DNA from: Methanococcoides sp. LMO-2
Lineage (GTDB): Archaea; Halobacteriota; Methanosarcinia; Methanosarcinales; Methanosarcinaceae
Assembly (NCBI RefSeq): GCF_038432375.1
Contig: NZ_JBCAUS010000002.1
Span: forward strand, 496,001-560,000
Direction of reading: 5' to 3'
DNA length: 64,000 bases
This document shows, in pieces, positions 63,598 through 64,000 of the stretch. Each line of letters opens with the position of its first letter. Position 1 is the stretch's first letter. A model generated the notes under the pieces. The model was not told the origin of the DNA, did not search any database, and saw only the letters and a list, made by a program, of their open reading frames with translations. The position numbers and the translations under genes are program-made.

Positions 63598-64000
63598 ATG
63601 GGAGATAGCAAATACATTCGATGGTTCGAAGAGATCAGTATAGAAGACATTCCTCTGGTAGGAGGTAAGAATGCCTCGCTCGGTGAGATGTACCGGGAGC
63701 TCACAGAGAAGGATATCAGTATACCCAATGGTTTCGCGGTCACAGCAGAAGCATACTGGCATGTCCTGGAATCTGCAGGCGTCCTCCAGGATCTTAAAGA
63801 TACACTTGAAGGACTGGATACATCCGATGTCAGTGATCTTGCCGAGAGAGGGAAAAAGGCAAGGAGTATCGTCCTCGATGCAGGGATACCGGATGACCTA
63901 TGGGAAGAGATAAAGGAAGCCTACGACAAATTGAGCGAGGAATACGGTTCAGAGACCGATGTTGCGGTTCGCAGTTCTGCAACAGCAGAGGATCTTCCTG
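63598..64000 (+). CDS. ppsA: Phosphoenolpyruvate synthase, N-terminal part cut by window edge
   Basis: The first 134 residues of PEP synthase (pyruvate, water dikinase) are present. This enzyme makes PEP from pyruvate and ATP in gluconeogenesis. The N-terminal ATP-grasp region is recognised by VGGKNASLGEM (about residue 22), IPNGFAVTAEAYW (about 43) and AVRSSATAEDLP at the right edge. The start ATG has a GGGGG ribosome site (63587-63591) 6 bases upstream. The rest lies outside the window. Confidence 0.93.
   Translation, partial: MGDSKYIRWFEEISIEDIPLVGGKNASLGEMYRELTEKDISIPNGFAVTAEAYWHVLESAGVLQDLKDTLEGLDTSDVSDLAERGKKARSIVLDAGIPDDLWEEIKEAYDKLSEEYGSETDVAVRSSATAEDLP

Noticed and set aside
1-64000. 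CRISPR arrays, rRNA genes, standard tRNA genes
   Set aside because: I saw no regularly spaced repeats and no rRNA or canonical tRNA patterns on reading; a covariance-model search would be decisive.

Overview
The window is a piece of a chromosome from a methylotrophic methanogen of the Methanosarcinaceae. The evidence is the set of genes: an acetyl-CoA decarbonylase/synthase (CODH/ACS) operon, two monomethylamine methyltransferase operons with the in-frame amber codon that is read as pyrrolysine, two methanol methyltransferase pairs, a methylcobamide:coenzyme M methyltransferase, a RamA-type corrinoid activator, FilR1-type methanogenesis regulators and an AksA-type homocitrate synthase (coenzyme B pathway). 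A Methanococcoides-like genus is my best guess, but that is inference. Promoters are archaeal (TATA boxes) and most genes have a clear Shine-Dalgarno (SD) site.

Layout. 1-3652 (minus): cdhA-cdhB-cdhC, with cdhC cut by the window edge. 4039-6240 (plus): a zinc-finger rhomboid protease, an unknown protein and a NYN-domain protein. 6353-11608 (minus): housekeeping genes: AksA, NAD kinase, IMPase/FBPase, archaeal GAPDH, a CooT-like nickel protein and a DUF89 protein. 11946-12356 (minus): an orphan transposase-like helix-turn-helix protein divergent from the first methylamine operon. 12525-26519 (plus): the methylamine island. It holds mtmC1-mtmB1, a transporter cassette (31-aa protein, permease, two small membrane proteins), two FilR1 regulators, a histidine kinase and a response regulator, then mtmC2-mtmB2 and a second copy of the same four-gene cassette. 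26599-32637 (plus): superoxide reductase, response regulator, two candidate structured RNAs, VIT-family transporter, universal stress protein, cation antiporter, lipoprotein, ACT protein and a PFL protein. 32726-39901: a shikimate-kinase-like protein, an MFS transporter, a CobW GTPase, a hydantoinase-like protein, a degenerate CDF-like protein and an acetate transporter. 40231-52255 (minus): the methanol island: mtaC1B1, mtaC2B2, a kinase-less PAS/GAF protein, ramA-like and mtaA-like genes. 52833-64000 (plus): phosphatase-superfamily membrane protein, prephenate dehydratase, a MoxR/DUF58/VWA operon, a secreted duplicated-domain protein and the start of PEP synthase.

How the genes work together. 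MtmB and MtaB move methyl groups from monomethylamine and methanol to the corrinoid proteins MtmC and MtaC. MtaA passes them to coenzyme M. The RamA-like protein re-reduces inactive corrinoid. CODH/ACS links methyl, CO and acetyl-CoA. The permease cassettes probably import methylamine. The regulators and sensors inside the islands probably tune substrate choice.

The most interesting observations are: a 31-32 aa membrane microprotein that, with two other small membrane proteins, brackets both methylamine permeases; two candidate structured RNAs at 27.6-28.1 kb, one with C-rich segments complementary to unusual G5-type ribosome binding sites of methylamine genes; and an identical 16-bp TATA-type element at matching distances upstream of mtaC1 and mtaA.
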